Shown: positions 32,146-41,248, counted from the stretch's first letter. The stretch: DNA of 64,000 nucleotides from Blautia sp. SC05B48 (GCF_005848555.1 NZ_CP040518.1:2991501-3055500); one strand, 5' to 3'. Numbers and translations are program-made. Notes: generated from the letters alone by a model not told the origin.

Positions 32146-33756
32146 ATGTATGCACCATATCCAGAAAATATGATGGAATCCATCAAAAAGGTAGAGGCTA
32201 CAAGAGCGGAGCGTATGGCAACAGAGCCAAGACGTCTGAGTGCAGATGAGAAAGATGCTCTTCTCAAAAAATTCCATCCGGATTATAACCCGGTTGCATT
32301 TGCAGAGATCAAGGTAGGACCGAACAAGGGACAGAAAGCACCACTGGAACTGACAAAAATGCTCCATTCAGAAAGCCGTCTGCTTAACGAAAAAATCGAT
32401 CTTACAAAAATTGATTATGATGTAGATGTACTTATCATCGGCGGTGGCGGAGCAGGTTCTTCCTGTGCCATCGAGGCTCATAATGCAGGTGCCAACGTTA
32501 TGATCGTCACAAAGCTTCGTATCGGTGATGCCAACACCATGATGGCAGAAGGCGGGATCCAGGCAGCAGATAAAGAAAATGATTCCCCGGTACAGCATTA
32601 TCTGGACTGCTTTGGAGGCGGACATTTTGCCGCAAAACCGGAGCTTGTAAAAAGACTGGTAATGGAAGCCCCGGATGCGATCAAATGGCTCAACGACCTT
32701 GGTGTTGAGTTTGATAAAGCAGAAGACGGAACCATGGTCACTACACATGGCGGCGGTACCTCCAGAAAGAGAATGCATGCTGCAAAGGATTATTCCGGAT
32801 CAGAGATCATGCGTACTATCCGTGATGAGGTCTTAAATCTTAAGATCCCGGTAGTGGAATTTACCTCCGCTGTAGAACTTCTGAAGGATGAAAAAGGACA
32901 GGTTTCCGGCGCAGTCCTTCTTAACATGGAAACCGGAGATTATTCCGTTGCAAGAGCAAAAACAGTTGTAATTGCAACCGGTGGTGCAGGAAGAATGCAT
33001 TACCAGGGATTCCCGACCTCCAACCACTACGGAGCAACTGCTGACGGACTTGTGCTTGGCTACAGAGCAGGCGCTTCCCTTCTTTATCAGGATTCTATCC
33101 AGTATCATCCAACAGGTGCGATCTATCCGTCACAGATTCTTGGTGCCCTGGTAACAGAGAAGGTTCGTTCCGTTGGTGCACAGCTTGTAAACGCAAACGG
33201 AGAAGCTTATATTCATCCGCTGGAAACCCGTGACGTAAATGCTTCCGGTGTTATCCGCGAGTGTGAGGAAGGCCGTGGTGTTGAAGTTCCAGGTGGACGA
33301 AAGGGTGTATGGCTGGATACTCCGATGATCGAGATCCTGGGAGGTGAGGGAACTATCGAAAAGAGGATCCCTGCCATGTTCCGTATGTACATGAACTACG
33401 GCATTGATATGAGAAAAGTCCCGATCGTGATCTATCCGACCCTTCATTATCAGAACGGTGGCCTTGAGATCAACGGAGACGGCTTTACAAAAGAAATCCC
33501 GAACCTTCTGGTTGCAGGAGAGGCAGCAGGCGGAATCCACGGAAGAAACCGACTGATGGGCAACTCTCTTCTTGATGTAATTGTATTCGGACGAAATGCA
33601 GGTAAAAAAGCAGCTGCCAAATGCAAAGAGGTAGAGCTTGGCACCATGAACCTGGATCATATCAAAAAATATGAAGAGGAATTGAAAAACGCAGGAATCG
33701 ACACAGGAGAAGTATCTCCTATGCTTTTGCCTGAATATGCTCGTCACGAACGCTGA
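32146..33756 (+). CDS. fumarate-reductase/succinate-dehydrogenase-like flavoprotein
   Basis: A 536-residue FAD protein. The dinucleotide motif 'DVLIIGGGGAGSSCAIEAHNAGANV' begins near residue 94, after an unusual N-terminal extension of about 90 residues. Active-site elements of the FrdA family are present: 'YHPTG', the arginine segment 'ETRDVNASGVI', the histidine in 'YPTLHYQNGG', and 'HGRNRLMGNSLLD'. It should reduce fumarate (or a related enoate) to succinate. Adjacent fumarase genes support fumarate. Thirteen bases from the FeS subunit gene. Confidence 0.9.
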   Translation: MYAPYPENMMESIKKVEATRAERMATEPRRLSADEKDALLKKFHPDYNPVAFAEIKVGPNKGQKAPLELTKMLHSESRLLNEKIDLTKIDYDVDVLIIGGGGAGSSCAIEAHNAGANVMIVTKLRIGDANTMMAEGGIQAADKENDSPVQHYLDCFGGGHFAAKPELVKRLVMEAPDAIKWLNDLGVEFDKAEDGTMVTTHGGGTSRKRMHAAKDYSGSEIMRTIRDEVLNLKIPVVEFTSAVELLKDEKGQVSGAVLLNMETGDYSVARAKTVVIATGGAGRMHYQGFPTSNHYGATADGLVLGYRAGASLLYQDSIQYHPTGAIYPSQILGALVTEKVRSVGAQLVNANGEAYIHPLETRDVNASGVIRECEEGRGVEVPGGRKGVWLDTPMIEILGGEGTIEKRIPAMFRMYMNYGIDMRKVPIVIYPTLHYQNGGLEINGDGFTKEIPNLLVAGEAAGGIHGRNRLMGNSLLDVIVFGRNAGKKAAAKCKEVELGTMNLDHIKKYEEELKNAGIDTGEVSPMLLPEYARHER

Positions 33757-33807
33757 AAATGTGCTATTATAGTAGAAAACATATGAGATAAGCGAAAGGG
33801 GTCTATT

Positions 33808-34650
33808 ATGAGAGAAATCGAAGTAAGCAGACTTACAGAAGTCATCGAAAAACTCTGTATCGAAGCCAATGAACATCTCCCGGAAGATGTGAAGGATGCT
33901 ATCAAAACCTGCCGCGCCTGCGAGGACGGCGAGATCGCAAAAGGTGTCCTTGATAATATTATCGAGAATTTTGATATTGCGGACAGTGAGAATGTTCCGA
34001 TCTGTCAGGATACCGGAATGGCATGCGTATTCCTTGAAATTGGCCAGGACGTCCACTTTACAGGCGGAGATTTAAATGATGCCGTCAATGAAGGTGTACG
34101 CCGCGGATACGACAAAGGTTACCTGAGAAAATCCGTTGTCAAGGATCCGGTACGCCGTGGAAATACAGGTGACAATACACCGGCTATGATCTATACAGAG
34201 ATCGTTCCCGGAGATCAGGTGAAAGTAACAGTAGGACCAAAAGGCTTCGGAAGCGAGAACATGAGCCAGATCCGTATGTTCAAGCCATCTGCAGGCCTTC
34301 AGGGAATCAAGGATTTCATTCTTGAAGTTGTAGAAACGGCAGGTCCGAACCCATGCCCGCCTATGGTAGTTGGTGTTGGAATCGGAGGAACTTTTGACAA
34401 ATGTGCACTTCTTGCAAAGAAAGCGCTGATGCGTCCTCTGAACACAGAGAACCCGGATCCTTACTATGCAGATCTTGAGAAAGAAATGCTGGAGAAGATC
34501 AACAAGCTTGGCATCGGTCCCCAGGGCTTTGGCGGAAAGACAACAGCTATCGGTCTGAACATTGAGACTATGCCTACTCATATCGCAGGTATGCCATGTG
34601 CAGTTAACATCAACTGCCATGTGACACGTCATAAAACGGAGGTGCTTTAA
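33808..34650 (+). CDS. class I fumarate hydratase alpha subunit
   Basis: A 280-residue [4Fe-4S] hydratase subunit: '[15 protein letters not shown]', '[18 protein letters not shown]' and '[18 protein letters not shown]' supply the family fold and cluster cysteines. With the beta subunit it interconverts malate and fumarate; tartrate dehydratases share the fold, but the context of a fumarate reductase favours fumarase. A short 51-base gap with a possible internal promoter (TATTATAG) precedes it; RBS AAAGGGG. Confidence 0.9.
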   Translation: MREIEVSRLTEVIEKLCIEANEHLPEDVKDAIKTCRACEDGEIAKGVLDNIIENFDIADSENVPICQDTGMACVFLEIGQDVHFTGGDLNDAVNEGVRRGYDKGYLRKSVVKDPVRRGNTGDNTPAMIYTEIVPGDQVKVTVGPKGFGSENMSQIRMFKPSAGLQGIKDFILEVVETAGPNPCPPMVVGVGIGGTFDKCALLAKKALMRPLNTENPDPYYADLEKEMLEKINKLGIGPQGFGGKTTAIGLNIETMPTHIAGMPCAVNINCHVTRHKTEVL

Positions 34651-34651
34651 T

Positions 34652-35215
34652 ATGGAAAGAAGAAAGATCACACTGCCTCTGACAAGAGAGCTGGCAAGAA
34701 CTCTCCATGCAGGCGACCAGGTTTTACTGACAGGAACCATTTATACATCCCGTGACGCAGGTCATAAGAGAATGTGCGAGGCCCTTGCGAAAGGAGAAAA
34801 GATTCCTTTTGACCCTAAAGACGCTACCATTTACTATGTAGGTCCGACTCCTGCAAAACCAGGCGAAGTCATCGGTTCCGCAGGCCCTACAACCAGCGGC
34901 CGTATGGATGCCTATGCACCGACCATGATGTCCGTAGGCGCCAGAGGAATGATCGGAAAAGGTGCCCGCCTTCCGGAAGTCGTAGAAGCAATGAAAAAAT
35001 ATGACGGCGTATATTTCGGAGCCATCGGCGGAGCAGGAGCACTTCTTGCAAAATGCATCAAAAAAGCAGAGCTTATCGCTTACGAAGACCTGGGCGCAGA
35101 AGCACTCCGCAAGCTTTATGTGGAAGACATGCCGCTTGTAGTCATCATTGACAGCGAGGGAAATAACCTCTACGAAGAGGGACGTGCAGAGTACCTGAAA
35201 GGCCACGCAGAATAA
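34652..35215 (+). CDS. class I fumarate hydratase beta subunit
   Basis: A 187-residue swivel-domain subunit with 'GTIYTSRDAGHKRM', 'YYVGPTPAKPGEVIGSAGPTTSGRMDAY' and 'FGAIGGAGALLAK', standard for the C-terminal half of class I fumarase. It starts two bases after the alpha subunit. Last gene of the operon; a strong terminator follows at 35274. Confidence 0.92.
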   Translation: MERRKITLPLTRELARTLHAGDQVLLTGTIYTSRDAGHKRMCEALAKGEKIPFDPKDATIYYVGPTPAKPGEVIGSAGPTTSGRMDAYAPTMMSVGARGMIGKGARLPEVVEAMKKYDGVYFGAIGGAGALLAKCIKKAELIAYEDLGAEALRKLYVEDMPLVVIIDSEGNNLYEEGRAEYLKGHAE

Positions 35216-35273
35216 TCTTTTGCTCAACAATATGATATTGTGATATATTTCAAAAAGGAATAAAAAGGATAAA

Positions 35274-35329
35274 AGTCCGACAGTAAATGCTGAAGATCCG
35301 TGCAGAAGCATTTATTGCCGGGCTTTTTA
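35274..35329 (+). terminator. terminator of the hdr-flx-frd-fum operon
   Basis: AGTCCG-A-CAGTAAATGCT pairs with AGCATTTATTG-C-CGGGCT, followed by five T. Confidence 0.88.
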
Positions 35330-35362
35330 ATTTTAACATTTTAATTTTAATTTGATCAATCT

Positions 35363-35413
35363 TGATAAAATGATTAAATTGAAGTTGACAATGATAAAAT
35401 TGATTTATATACT
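35363..35413 (+). promoter_or_regulatory. promoter with flanking direct repeats before the Fic/R-M operon
   Basis: TTGACA (35385-35390) and TATACT (35408-35413) are 17 bases apart. TGATAAAAT occurs at 35363-35371 and again at 35392-35400, 29 bases apart, on both sides of the -35 box. This could be an operator, perhaps for the winged-helix end of the Fic protein (inference). Confidence 0.55.
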
Positions 35414-35464
35414 TGAAGTAAATAAAATCGAAAAAAGAGTGACAAAGAAGGTGATGGAAAATAT

Positions 35465-36520
35465 ATGAGACGGTTTGATTATCAGGAAAAGTGGAAAAAT
35501 CTGTTGACTCCTGAAATTGTATCTTATCTGACACAGATACATGAATTTAAGGGAGAACAAACTCTTTTTATTGAGGCCAAAGCAGATACTCTTACACAAT
35601 TAGTTGAAATCGCTAAAATTCAAAGTACGGAAAGTTCCAACAAAATAGAAGGTATTTATACATCAGACATCAGATTGCGGGAATTGGTAAAAGACAAAAC
35701 AAGGCCAAGGACAAGAAATGAACAGGAAATTGCCGGATACAGAGATGTATTGAATACAATTCATGAAAGCCATGACCATATCCCGCCAAAGTCTGCGATT
35801 ATTTTACAGCTTCACAGAGATTTGTATAAATTTGAAAGCTACAATATTGGAGGGAAATATAAAACTGCAGATAATGTCATTGAGGAAGAAGATTCTCAGG
35901 GAATAAAAAAAATACGATTTAAACCAGTACCGGCATGGGAAACACCGGAAGCAATGGAAGAACTGTGCAGAGCATTTGAAGAGGCAATGGCAACAGGAAA
36001 AATAGATCCACTTCTTTTGATTCCAATGTTTATTCTGGATTTCCTATGTATACATCCGTTTAATGACGGCAATGGAAGAATGAGCCGTTTACTTACACTG
36101 TTACTTTTGCACAGATCCGGCTATATTGTGGGAAAATATATCAGTATCGAGAGAATGATAGAAAATTCAAAGGAATTATACTATGAATGTTTAAGGGAAA
36201 GTTCTGAGAACTGGTATGAGAATAAGAATGATTATATACCATTTGTAAAATATATGCTTGGCGTTATCGTAGGAGCATACAGAGAGTTTTCTTCAAGAAT
36301 AAAATTGCTGATAACGCAGAATATATCAAAACCGGAACGAATAGAAGAGATTATAAAAAATACTCTGGGAACAATTACAAAAAAGGAAATCGCAGAAAAA
36401 TGTCCGGATATCAGTGTGGTAACGATACAGAGAACACTGGCAGAATTACTGACAGCAGAAAAAATTTTAAAAATCGGCGGCGGCAGGTATACGAAATATA
36501 CCTGGAATAATGAACGATAG
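35465..36520 (+). CDS. Fic-domain protein (AMPylator type) with C-terminal winged helix
   Basis: A 351-residue protein. The catalytic motif HPFNDGNGRMSR begins at H197, and an intramolecular inhibitory motif SNKIEG (S58 to G63) places it among class II Fic proteins, which AMPylate target proteins when the inhibitory helix is released. The C-terminal 60 residues ('LGTITKKEIAEKCPDISVVTIQRTLAELLTAEKILKI') form a winged helix-turn-helix. It precedes hsdM by 14 bases, so it is co-transcribed with a type I restriction system, an association seen repeatedly in bacteria. Confidence 0.93.
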   Translation: MRRFDYQEKWKNLLTPEIVSYLTQIHEFKGEQTLFIEAKADTLTQLVEIAKIQSTESSNKIEGIYTSDIRLRELVKDKTRPRTRNEQEIAGYRDVLNTIHESHDHIPPKSAIILQLHRDLYKFESYNIGGKYKTADNVIEEEDSQGIKKIRFKPVPAWETPEAMEELCRAFEEAMATGKIDPLLLIPMFILDFLCIHPFNDGNGRMSRLLTLLLLHRSGYIVGKYISIERMIENSKELYYECLRESSENWYENKNDYIPFVKYMLGVIVGAYREFSSRIKLLITQNISKPERIEEIIKNTLGTITKKEIAEKCPDISVVTIQRTLAELLTAEKILKIGGGRYTKYTWNNER

Positions 36521-36534
36521 ATGGGAGATAAAAA

Positions 36535-38037
36535 ATGATCACTGGTGAATTAAAAAATAAAATAGATGGTTTATGGGATATATTTGCGGCAGGAGGACTT
36601 GTCAATCCACTGGAAGTAATCGAGCAGATTACATACCTGATGTTTATTCATGATCTGGATGATTCCGATAATATGCGTGCAAGAGAAAGTGCAATGCTTG
36701 GCTTGCCATTTCAGAGTATTTTTGCCGGAGAAGTAAAAATAGGTGAGAGAACAATTGACGGAAGTCAGCTGAAATGGTCCGTATTCCATGATTTTCCGGC
36801 AGATAGAATGTATATGATCATGCAGGAATGGGTATTTCCGTTTATAAAAAATCTTCATAATGATAAAAACAGTGCATATTCCAAATATATGGACGATGCG
36901 ATATTTAAGCTTCCGACACCACTCCTTTTATCCAAAGTGGTGGATTCTCTGGATGAAATTTACAAACTTATGAATGAAATCCAGACAGCAGATGTCAGAG
37001 GAGATGTATATGAATATCTTCTTTCAAAAATAGCTCAGTCCGGACGGAATGGACAGTTCCGTACACCAAGACATATTATCCGGATGATGGTTGAGATGAT
37101 GGATCCGTCCAGTGATGAGATTATCTGTGATCCGGCATGTGGAACCTCCGGATTTCTGGTTGCAGCAGGAGAATATTTGAAAGAAAAAAGAAAAGAAGAA
37201 ATTTTTTATGATAAGCAGAAAAAAGATCATTACATGAATCATATGTTCCATGGGTACGATATGGACCGTACCATGCTTCGTATTGGAGCCATGAATATGA
37301 TGACTCACGGAATAGAAAACCCTTATATTGAGTATCGGGACAGCTTATCTGATCAGAATGCAGATAAAGATCAGTATTCCCTTGTGCTGGCAAATCCTCC
37401 TTTTAAAGGAAGCCTGGATGCAGAATCTGTTTCCGGAGATCTTCTTAAGGTTTGCAAGACAAAGAAAACGGAACTTTTATTTCTTGCTTTGTTCCTGAGG
37501 ATTATGAAAATTGGAGGAAGATGCGCTTGTATTGTACCAGATGGTGTACTTTTCGGATCATCACGGGCACATAAATCCATTCGAAAAGAAATCGTTGAGA
37601 ATCAAAGACTGGAAGCTGTAATATCCATGCCTTCCGGTGTATTTAAACCCTATGCAGGAGTATCCACAGCAATTCTCATTTTCACAAAAACAGAACACGG
37701 TGGTACAGACCAGGTATGGTTCTACGATATGAAAGCAGACGGATTCAGTCTGGACGATAAACGTACTCCTGTCACAGAGAATGACATTCCGGATATTGTA
37801 GAACGTTTCAAAAATCTTGATAAAGAAGCAGAACGGAAACGAACAGACCAGTCATTTATGGTACCGAAAAAAGATATTGTGGAAAATGATTATGATCTCA
37901 GTATCAACAAATACAAAGAAATCGAATACACCCCGGTGGAATATCCGCCAACATCAGAAATCATGGCCAATATCCGGGAGCTGGAGCTGGAGATTGGAAA
38001 AGAAATGGATGAGTTGGAGAGGTTGTTGGGATTATAG
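36535..38037 (+). CDS. hsdM: type I restriction-modification DNA methyltransferase subunit
   Basis: A 500-residue N6-adenine methyltransferase. The N-terminal helical domain ('DGLWDIFAAGGLVNPLEVIEQITYLMF') is followed by the catalytic domain with the SAM motif DPACGTSGFL (residues 199-208) and NPPF (287-290). With HsdS it methylates the host recognition site; with HsdR it forms the restriction complex. HsdR lies 6.9 kb downstream, beyond cargo genes. Confidence 0.95.
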   Translation: MITGELKNKIDGLWDIFAAGGLVNPLEVIEQITYLMFIHDLDDSDNMRARESAMLGLPFQSIFAGEVKIGERTIDGSQLKWSVFHDFPADRMYMIMQEWVFPFIKNLHNDKNSAYSKYMDDAIFKLPTPLLLSKVVDSLDEIYKLMNEIQTADVRGDVYEYLLSKIAQSGRNGQFRTPRHIIRMMVEMMDPSSDEIICDPACGTSGFLVAAGEYLKEKRKEEIFYDKQKKDHYMNHMFHGYDMDRTMLRIGAMNMMTHGIENPYIEYRDSLSDQNADKDQYSLVLANPPFKGSLDAESVSGDLLKVCKTKKTELLFLALFLRIMKIGGRCACIVPDGVLFGSSRAHKSIRKEIVENQRLEAVISMPSGVFKPYAGVSTAILIFTKTEHGGTDQVWFYDMKADGFSLDDKRTPVTENDIPDIVERFKNLDKEAERKRTDQSFMVPKKDIVENDYDLSINKYKEIEYTPVEYPPTSEIMANIRELELEIGKEMDELERLLGL

Positions 38038-38086
38038 AAGAAAGGATGGCAGATTCGAAAATTCGGAATTTGTGTGGGATGAATAT

Positions 38087-39181
38087 ATGAAAGTTAAACT
38101 TAAAGATGTCTGCATACGCGATTCATCAAATTTAAAACAGTCAGATGTTTTAGGAAAAGATGGAGAATATCCTATTTATGGAGCGGCAGGATATATTGGA
38201 AATGTGGAGTTTTACCATCAGGAAAAATCATATGTTGCTGTTGTTAAAGATGGAGCAGGAATTGGAAGAACATCGTTATGTCCTGCAAAATCTTCTATTA
38301 TTGGCACAATGCAATATTTGATACCAAAAGAAAATATACTTCCAGAATATCTATATTATGTTGTGAGATATATGCATTTAGAAAAATATTATACAGGAGC
38401 TACAATACCACATATTTATTTCAAGGATTATAAGAATGAAAAGTTTAATTTGGATTCTATTGATAGACAATCTAAAATAATTAATATTCTTGGTAAATGT
38501 GAGAAAATAATTAATGTCAGACAAAAAGAAATTGAAAAATTGGATAATCTTGTTAAAGCCCGATTTGTCGAGATGTTCAATGAAACTAATGCCAATTGGG
38601 AAGAAGTGACTATAGCAGATATTTGCAAAGATATGAGAACAGGACCATTTGGTAGTGCGTTGCATCATGATGAGTTTGTGGATGAAGGAATATTTGTTTT
38701 AGGAATTGATAATGCGGTAGAAAATAAGTTTTCATATAATCGTATGAGATATATAACAGAAGAGAAATATGAGAAATTAAAACGTTATACAGTGCATCCA
38801 GGCGATGTGATTATTACAATCATGGGGACTGTTGGAAGATCGGCAGTAATACCTGAGGATATGCCAAAGGCAATTAATACTAAGCATTTGGCATGTTTGA
38901 CGCCTGATACCAATATCGTGGATTCATATTTCTTAGTGAATGTTTTTCAGGTTCATCCATTAATTCGAAAGCAGTTAGAAAGCCAATCTAAAGGTGCAAT
39001 AATGAATGGATTAAATTTGACAATTATTAAAGGCTTAAAATTTAGATTACCGCCGTTAGAGTTACAAAAGAAATTTGTTATCTTTTATAATCAAATCAAT
39101 AAATCAAAAGTTAAAGTCCAAAAAGCACTGGATGAAACACAGAAGTTATTCGACAGTCTCATGCAACAGTACTTTGGATAG
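38087..39181 (+). CDS. hsdS: type I restriction specificity subunit
   Basis: A 364-residue protein with two target-recognition domains (about 1-150 and 180-330), each followed by a conserved helix: 'IEKLDNLVKARFVEMF' in the middle and 'KVQKALDETQKLFDSLMQQYFG' at the end. It defines the bipartite DNA sequence bound by the complex. The ATG at 38087 is chosen by homology of the first domain; the longer frame back to 37817 is hsdM in another frame. A 14-codon mini-frame (38047-38090) ends on this start codon. Its 3' end is echoed twice downstream. Confidence 0.9.
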   Translation: MKVKLKDVCIRDSSNLKQSDVLGKDGEYPIYGAAGYIGNVEFYHQEKSYVAVVKDGAGIGRTSLCPAKSSIIGTMQYLIPKENILPEYLYYVVRYMHLEKYYTGATIPHIYFKDYKNEKFNLDSIDRQSKIINILGKCEKIINVRQKEIEKLDNLVKARFVEMFNETNANWEEVTIADICKDMRTGPFGSALHHDEFVDEGIFVLGIDNAVENKFSYNRMRYITEEKYEKLKRYTVHPGDVIITIMGTVGRSAVIPEDMPKAINTKHLACLTPDTNIVDSYFLVNVFQVHPLIRKQLESQSKGAIMNGLNLTIIKGLKFRLPPLELQKKFVIFYNQINKSKVKVQKALDETQKLFDSLMQQYFG

Positions 39182-39197
39182 AAAGAGTGGAGTTATA

Positions 39198-39340
39198 ATG
39201 GTAGGAGGGCGAGAAAGCCTAAAAAATAATGATTTATTTTACACCGGTTGCCTAATCGATTACATTGTTGGGAAGACAAAGAATATCTAAACGGATATTA
39301 CAAACGAATTTGGTAAGTAGAAAGTTTGCGAGAGAGGTAA
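39198..39340 (+). pseudogene. degenerate copy of the gene at 40712
   Basis: The frame reads 'MVGGRESLKNNDLFYTGCLIDYIVGKTKN', clearly matching 'MAGEGRESKKDNDLFYTCSLIDYIARKTKN' at 40712, then hits a stop at 39288. Similarity continues past the stop ('TDITNEFGK' against 'TNVVNKLGK') before fading. A relic of an earlier copy of the DUF3990-toxin partner gene, adjacent to the hsdS end. Confidence 0.75.
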
Positions 39341-39397
39341 TCGATGGATTTTAATACATTAATAATTATATATTGAAGTACTAAATGAGGAAGGGAT

Positions 39398-40150
39398 ATG
39401 AAAGATTTATTTGTTACATATCAAAGCGAAATTGTAACAGCTGCGATATCTTTTGCGGTTGCTTTGATAACTACTTTATTAACACATTTATTAGGAAATT
39501 TCAAATTGCGATATACAGAAAAATTGAAAATTGCAAGTGAACTTTCAAAAAGAAAATATAAGGGAATAACCCAAATAAGGAAAGAAATCCATATATTATT
39601 TCAGTATGAAGATTTATGTGTTACAGAAGATGAAAAGTCATTAATTTCTGAAAATATTGGCAAGAAAGTCTATACGCCAGCGAGTTGTTATACTTATAAA
39701 ACACTTGTGGAAATTTCAAGAACATTAAACGACTTATACGGAGAATTTGGATGTTGTTTGAGACATACATCTGTGATTTATTTAGTATATATTAAAAATT
39801 TTTTTATAGAGTATGCTTTAAAATGTGGCAGAGCAGGGTTTCCAGATGAAGAATTACGGTGGATAAGCGTTCCGTTGTACGAGGGGATACGTAAATGGTA
39901 TAAGAAATTTGACAAAGAACTAATATATTCTATGAATAAACCTAGCATGAAATACTTTGCACATTCAGGAATGAAATATAATTTATTATTAAAAATATAT
40001 GGCTTGTACTTTAAGAGAACAGCACCGTATAAATATATGAATGATAAAAAAAGCATATTAAATCAAATGATATATAATCGTGATGAAATTCTTGCACAAT
40101 ATGAAAAAACAATTATTGAAAAATCAGATGAAATTTTTTCTAAATATTAA
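39398..40150 (+). CDS. membrane-anchored protein of unknown function
   Basis: A 250-residue, AT-rich gene. One N-terminal membrane segment ('IVTAAISFAVALITTLLTHLLG', about 11-32) is followed by a basic, mainly helical cytoplasmic part rich in Lys, Tyr and Ile. I do not recognise a family or catalytic motif. It sits between a decayed toxin-partner gene and an hsdS-tail relic, inside a type I restriction locus, so it is probably defence-island cargo. RBS GGAAGGG. Confidence 0.6.
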   Translation: MKDLFVTYQSEIVTAAISFAVALITTLLTHLLGNFKLRYTEKLKIASELSKRKYKGITQIRKEIHILFQYEDLCVTEDEKSLISENIGKKVYTPASCYTYKTLVEISRTLNDLYGEFGCCLRHTSVIYLVYIKNFFIEYALKCGRAGFPDEELRWISVPLYEGIRKWYKKFDKELIYSMNKPSMKYFAHSGMKYNLLLKIYGLYFKRTAPYKYMNDKKSILNQMIYNRDEILAQYEKTIIEKSDEIFSKY

Positions 40151-40162
40151 GATATATAAATT

Positions 40163-40238
40163 AAAAGTTAAAGTACAAAAAGCGCTAGATGAAACGCAAA
40201 AATTATATAACAGTCTTGTGCAACAGCATTTTGCTTAG
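40163..40238 (+). pseudogene. hsdS 3'-end relic (copy 2)
   Basis: Seventy-six bases encoding 'LKVKVQKALDETQKLYNSLVQQHFA' and a stop, nearly the same as the last 25 codons of hsdS at 39107-39181. It has no start. A direct repeat of the hsdS end. Confidence 0.85.
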
Positions 40239-40252
40239 AAAGGGGAATCTGA

Positions 40253-40711
40253 ATGGCAATAATGACAGTGTATCATGGTGGATATCAGGTTGTAGAGAAA
40301 CCGAAAATCCGGAAAGGACGTAATACAAAAGATTTTGGAACAGGCTTTTATTGTACGATTATAAAAGAACAGGCTCAAAGATGGGCCAGGAGATATGACA
40401 CGAAGGTTGTATCTGTATACGATGTGCGTTTAAAACCGGATCTGAAAATAAAAGAATTCAAAGATATGACAGAAGAATGGCTGGATTTTATAATTGCATG
40501 CCGGGGTGGGAATGATCATGAATATGATATTGTAATCGGCGCAATGGCGGATGATCAGATTTATAATTTTGTTTCTGATTATATGGATGGTACGATTACC
40601 AGAGAACAGTTCTGGGTTCTTGCAAAGTTTAAATATCCAACCCATCAGATTGCATTTTGCTCCAAAGAATCACTGAAATGTTTGAAATATAGAGATTGTG
40701 AGGTGCTGTAA
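40253..40711 (+). CDS. DUF3990-type protein, likely ADP-ribosyltransferase-fold toxin
   Basis: A 152-residue protein with the DUF3990 pattern: 'TVYHGGYQVVEKP' at the N-terminus, 'TKDFGTGFYCTIIKEQAQRWARR' at about 25-50, and a final acidic/aromatic region ('THQIAFCSKESLKCLKY'). The YHG and DFGxGFY motifs match the NAD-binding elements of ADP-ribosyltransferase folds. Such genes form toxin pairs with a small upstream or downstream partner. The next gene starts at the base after its stop codon. RBS AAAGGGG. Confidence 0.75.
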   Translation: MAIMTVYHGGYQVVEKPKIRKGRNTKDFGTGFYCTIIKEQAQRWARRYDTKVVSVYDVRLKPDLKIKEFKDMTEEWLDFIIACRGGNDHEYDIVIGAMADDQIYNFVSDYMDGTITREQFWVLAKFKYPTHQIAFCSKESLKCLKYRDCEVL

Positions 40712-41173
40712 ATGGCAGGAGAAGGACGGGAAAGTAAAAAAGATAATGATTTATTTTACACATGCAGCCTGATCGATTACATTGCCAGGAAAACAAAGAA
40801 TACACGGACAAATGTTGTAAACAAGCTTGGAAAGCAGAGGATTGATAAAATTTATGACCTCGCAGATGTCTACCATTGTGATAACATTGACAGAGTCAGT
40901 GATGATTTTATTAAAGAAGCAGAAATACAAGAGGGAAAATTTGACAATGTGGGTAATTGTAAATACAGCATTCCATCACATTGGGACATTGGAAAGGTAT
41001 ATAAGCGGCTGATAAAAATGGTTGCTGCAGATGAGGGTATTGGAATTATAGATGCTATAATAAAAGTATACAATTCTTTTATCAGTGCAAAAATTGATGA
41101 CTACAACAGCAGTGTATATTACGAAAATCCGTCATATATATTTGAATCGTACCGAGAAAACAGAATGTTATAA
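40712..41173 (+). CDS. partner protein of the DUF3990-type toxin (putative antitoxin)
   Basis: A 153-residue protein. The first half ('NDLFYTCSLIDYIARKTKNTRTNVVNKLGKQRIDKIYDLADVYHCDNIDRVSDDFIKEA') resembles the DUF3791-like partners found with DUF3990; the second half, beginning 'IPSHWDIGKVYKRLI', is less familiar. Starting directly after the toxin stop codon, it must be translationally coupled. Assignment as antitoxin is from context; the older decayed copy at 39198 shows the pair has duplicated here. Confidence 0.6.
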   Translation: MAGEGRESKKDNDLFYTCSLIDYIARKTKNTRTNVVNKLGKQRIDKIYDLADVYHCDNIDRVSDDFIKEAEIQEGKFDNVGNCKYSIPSHWDIGKVYKRLIKMVAADEGIGIIDAIIKVYNSFISAKIDDYNSSVYYENPSYIFESYRENRML

Positions 41174-41221
41174 ACGAAATGGCTGAAAGATGTTGGCATA
41201 TCTTGAGACAAAAATAAAAGT

Positions 41222-41248
41222 CAGTTATCAAGGATTCCTTGATAACTG
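41222..41248. terminator. perfect 12-bp hairpin after the toxin pair
   Basis: CAGTTATCAAGG (41222-41233) pairs perfectly with CCTTGATAACTG (41237-41248) over three bases. The minus strand has a T-rich tail, the plus strand a weaker one. Probably ends the toxin-pair transcript. The rest of 41174-41431 holds no gene. Confidence 0.6.

Noticed and set aside
37817..38086. N-terminal extension of hsdS
   Set aside because: These 90 codons are the end of hsdM read in another frame; the target-recognition domain begins at 38087.
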